This document shows, piece by piece, positions 62,304 to 64,000 of a stretch of 64,000 nucleotides of DNA; positions within the stretch are counted from its first letter, which is position 1; every line of letters starts with the position of its first letter. Under the pieces are notes generated by a model. That model ran no database searches and had not been told where the DNA came from. It saw only the letters and a program-made list of their open reading frames with translations. Both the position numbers and the translations under genes were made by a program. This DNA is from Aerococcus sp. (GTDB lineage Bacteria; Bacillota; Bacilli; Lactobacillales; Aerococcaceae): the NCBI GenBank assembly GCA_022768285.1, contig JALEMJ010000001.1:109912-173911 (forward strand). Direction: 5' to 3'.

Positions 62304-63647
62304 ATGTCGCACATTACGTTAGATATTTCAAACACACAAGATTTCCTATCGCCCCATGAATGGGAGAATTTGGTACCGTTTATCAGTACTGCAGATGAAT
62401 TATTGCGCAGTGGCAAAGGTATCGGTAGTGATTTTTTAGAATGGATTGACCTACCGAAAAATTACGATCATGAGGAATACGCACGTATTAAACAGGCAGC
62501 TGAAAAAATCAAACAGGACTCTGAAGTATTTGTGGTTTTAGGTATCGGCGGCTCTTACCTCGGTGCCAAAGCAGCCATCGAATTTTTGAAAAATAGTTTT
62601 GCGTCGGCAGTCAGAGATGACGCGCCTGAAGTTGTTTTTGCTGGTAATAGTTTGAGCGGGACATATTTGCAGGAATTGGTTGACTATATTGGGGACCGAG
62701 ATTTCTCTGTTAATGTCATCAGTAAGTCAGGGACAACGACGGAGACAGCGGTGGCTTTCCGCGTGTTCAAAGAGTTATTGATTGAAAAATACGGTAAAGA
62801 AGGCGCGCGTGAACGTATTTATGCGACGACTGATCGTCAAAACGGTGCGTTGCGTAACGAAGCAGATGATGAAGGCTATGAGACCTTTATTATTCCTGAT
62901 GGTACGGGCGGACGCTTTACAGTCTTAACACCGGTAGGATTATTGCCGATCGCAGTGGCTGGTGGTGATATGGATCAGTTGCTTAAAGGTGCTGAGGCCG
63001 CTATGATCGATTATCATACGGACGATATTAAAGCCAATGAAGCCTATCAGTATGCTGGTTTGCGTAACGCACTCTATCGTAAAGGGTACGATACAGAGAT
63101 TTTAGTGAATTACGAACCGCGTATGACGTACTTTGCTGAGTGGTGGAAACAACTATTTGGTGAATCAGAAGGTAAAGATAACAAAGGCATCTATCCATCG
63201 AGTGCCAACTTTACAACAGATTTGCATTCACTCGGTCAATACATTCAAGAAGGGCAACGGCATTTCTTTGAAACAGTATTAAAAGTTGAAAACGCGCCCA
63301 AGGATATTACCATTCCAACCTTAGCAGATAATTCAGATGGATTAGAATACTTACAGGGACGGACGTTGAATGAAGTTAATGCCAAAGCCTTCCAGGGAAC
63401 TGTCTTGGCGCATGTCGATGGTGGTGTCCCTAATTTTGTAATTCGTATTCCAGATATGAGTGCTTATACATTAGGGTATTTAATCTACTTCTTTGAAATC
63501 GCAGTCGCTATCAGTGGCTACTTGAATGGTGTGAATCCATTCGATCAACCAGGTGTAGAAGCCTACAAACGCAATATGTTCGCTTTATTGGGTAAGCCGG
63601 GCTACGAAGAATATACGGAAGCACTGAACCAGCGCTTAGAACGATAA
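62304..63647 (+). CDS. pgi: Glucose-6-phosphate isomerase Pgi
   Basis: A 447-residue glycolytic enzyme interconverting glucose-6-phosphate and fructose-6-phosphate. It has [51 protein letters not shown], and [17 protein letters not shown]. The C-terminal Lys region is [20 protein letters not shown]. Length is normal for Firmicutes. TGGAGG lies 8 bases before the ATG at 62304, 1 base after the S1 gene. It ends at a long terminator hairpin. Confidence 0.97.
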   Translation: MSHITLDISNTQDFLSPHEWENLVPFISTADELLRSGKGIGSDFLEWIDLPKNYDHEEYARIKQAAEKIKQDSEVFVVLGIGGSYLGAKAAIEFLKNSFASAVRDDAPEVVFAGNSLSGTYLQELVDYIGDRDFSVNVISKSGTTTETAVAFRVFKELLIEKYGKEGARERIYATTDRQNGALRNEADDEGYETFIIPDGTGGRFTVLTPVGLLPIAVAGGDMDQLLKGAEAAMIDYHTDDIKANEAYQYAGLRNALYRKGYDTEILVNYEPRMTYFAEWWKQLFGESEGKDNKGIYPSSANFTTDLHSLGQYIQEGQRHFFETVLKVENAPKDITIPTLADNSDGLEYLQGRTLNEVNAKAFQGTVLAHVDGGVPNFVIRIPDMSAYTLGYLIYFFEIAVAISGYLNGVNPFDQPGVEAYKRNMFALLGKPGYEEYTEALNQRLER

Positions 63648-63672
63648 AATTATTTTAATCTAAATAATTGAA

Positions 63673-63727
63673 TACTCACTATTCGCAATGACCAACGAGG
63701 GAGATTAGCGGATAGTGAGTTTTTTAT
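63673..63727 (+). terminator. Intrinsic terminator after pgi
   Basis: ACTCACTATTCGC (63674-63686) pairs with GCGGATAGTGAGT (63708-63720), followed by a T-run. Confidence 0.85.
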
Positions 63728-63748
63728 TAAAGAAATTTAAAAAAGTTG

Positions 63749-63777
63749 TTGACAACCTCTTTCGACGATGGTAAATT
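63749..63777 (+). promoter_or_regulatory. rRNA operon promoter P1
   Basis: Consensus TTGACA (63749-63754), 17-base spacer, TAAATT (63772-63777). Confidence 0.75.
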
Positions 63778-63848
63778 ATTAAAGTCGCTTGAGCGAGAGA
63801 GTACATGCGATACCGAGAGACGAGTTAAAAAATAATTCAAATTAGGTG

Positions 63849-63877
63849 TTGACATTCAAATCAAACTTCTGTATGAT
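63849..63877 (+). promoter_or_regulatory. rRNA operon promoter P2
   Basis: Consensus TTGACA (63849-63854), 17-base spacer, TATGAT (63872-63877), exactly 100 bases downstream of P1. Confidence 0.85.
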
Positions 63878-63911
63878 ATAGAAGTTGTCGCAAAAAGTGC
63901 TAACAACTGAT

Positions 63912-64000
63912 AGATCTTTGAAAACTGAATAAAGTAGACGAACCAAATGTGCAGGGACGAATCGTTAGATTCTCCCGAACAATTCAAAAAGTCTTGACGG
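63912..64000 (+). other. rRNA operon leader with boxA-like element (16S gene beyond window)
   Basis: TAGATCTTTGAAAACTGAA (63911-63929) is the boxA-like antitermination and processing sequence that precedes 16S rRNA in Firmicutes. The 16S 5' end (AGAGTTTGATC) is not reached before the window ends. Confidence 0.8.

Overview
The window comes from a Gram-positive, moderately low-GC Firmicute, most likely of the order Lactobacillales. An Aerococcaceae- or Carnobacteriaceae-like lineage is my guess, not something the sequence proves. The evidence is strong AGGAGG-type ribosome binding sites, TTGACA/TATAAT promoters with 17-base spacers, a YSIRK-type/LPXTG surface protein, Firmicute riboregulators (PyrR attenuator, T-box, lysine riboswitch, FMN riboswitch, a 6S-like RNA) and Bacillus-like gene order (ribT-scpA-scpB-rluB-ribU-ypbB-recQ-ypbE-cmk-rpsA-der-hup-ypiA-cca-dinG-ypmB-dnaD). 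Almost all of it is chromosomal core. I see no insertion sequence, prophage, CRISPR array or tRNA gene.

Layout: 0-5 kb holds the end of a membrane protein, a small GlsB/YeaQ protein, a GNAT acetyltransferase, a cytosine salvage operon (codB-codA) behind a PyrR-type attenuator, and a cyclase-family hydrolase behind a T-box. At 5.1-5.4 kb is a 6S-like RNA on the minus strand. At 5.5-11.8 kb is a 1788-residue wall-anchored GH31 glycosidase with CBM32-like, dockerin and cohesin modules, then a small secreted protein. At 11.8-16.2 kb are trmO, lemA, a DUF2207 protein, a relic of a wall-anchored protein, and a DUF368/PopT-type translocase. At 16.2-19 kb is a minus-strand ABC transporter under a lysine riboswitch, so probably a lysine importer. 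At 19-26.3 kb are zapA, mutS2, trxA, murI, rdgB, a phosphodiesterase, cvfB and xerD. At 26.3-39 kb are a lipoprotein, a sirtuin, ribT-scpAB-rluB, FMN-riboswitch-controlled ribU, ypbB-recQ-LysM protein, cmk, rpsA (interrupted by an in-frame TGA) and der. At 39-47.3 kb are a lipoprotein, hup, a TPR protein, cca, dinG, a YpmB-like protein and dnaD.

At 47.5-59.5 kb is a nine-gene purine operon, purF-M-N-H-D-E-K-C-L, which with purB elsewhere would carry PRPP to IMP. It is the most remarkable part of the window. Both glutamine-dependent enzymes have lost the catalytic cysteine of their glutaminase domains. In PurF the position is Gly26, with the oxyanion-hole Asn and glutamine-binding Asp also replaced. 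In PurL it is Gly1041, with the catalytic His now Asn1147. The synthase/transferase motifs are intact. The simplest reading is a purine pathway that takes free ammonia instead of glutamine nitrogen at both steps.

The window ends with a flavin reductase, a DUF212 protein, a cyclophilin, an S1-domain protein, pgi, and two strong tandem promoters exactly 100 bases apart with a boxA-like leader. These are the upstream region of an rRNA operon whose 16S gene lies beyond the window.
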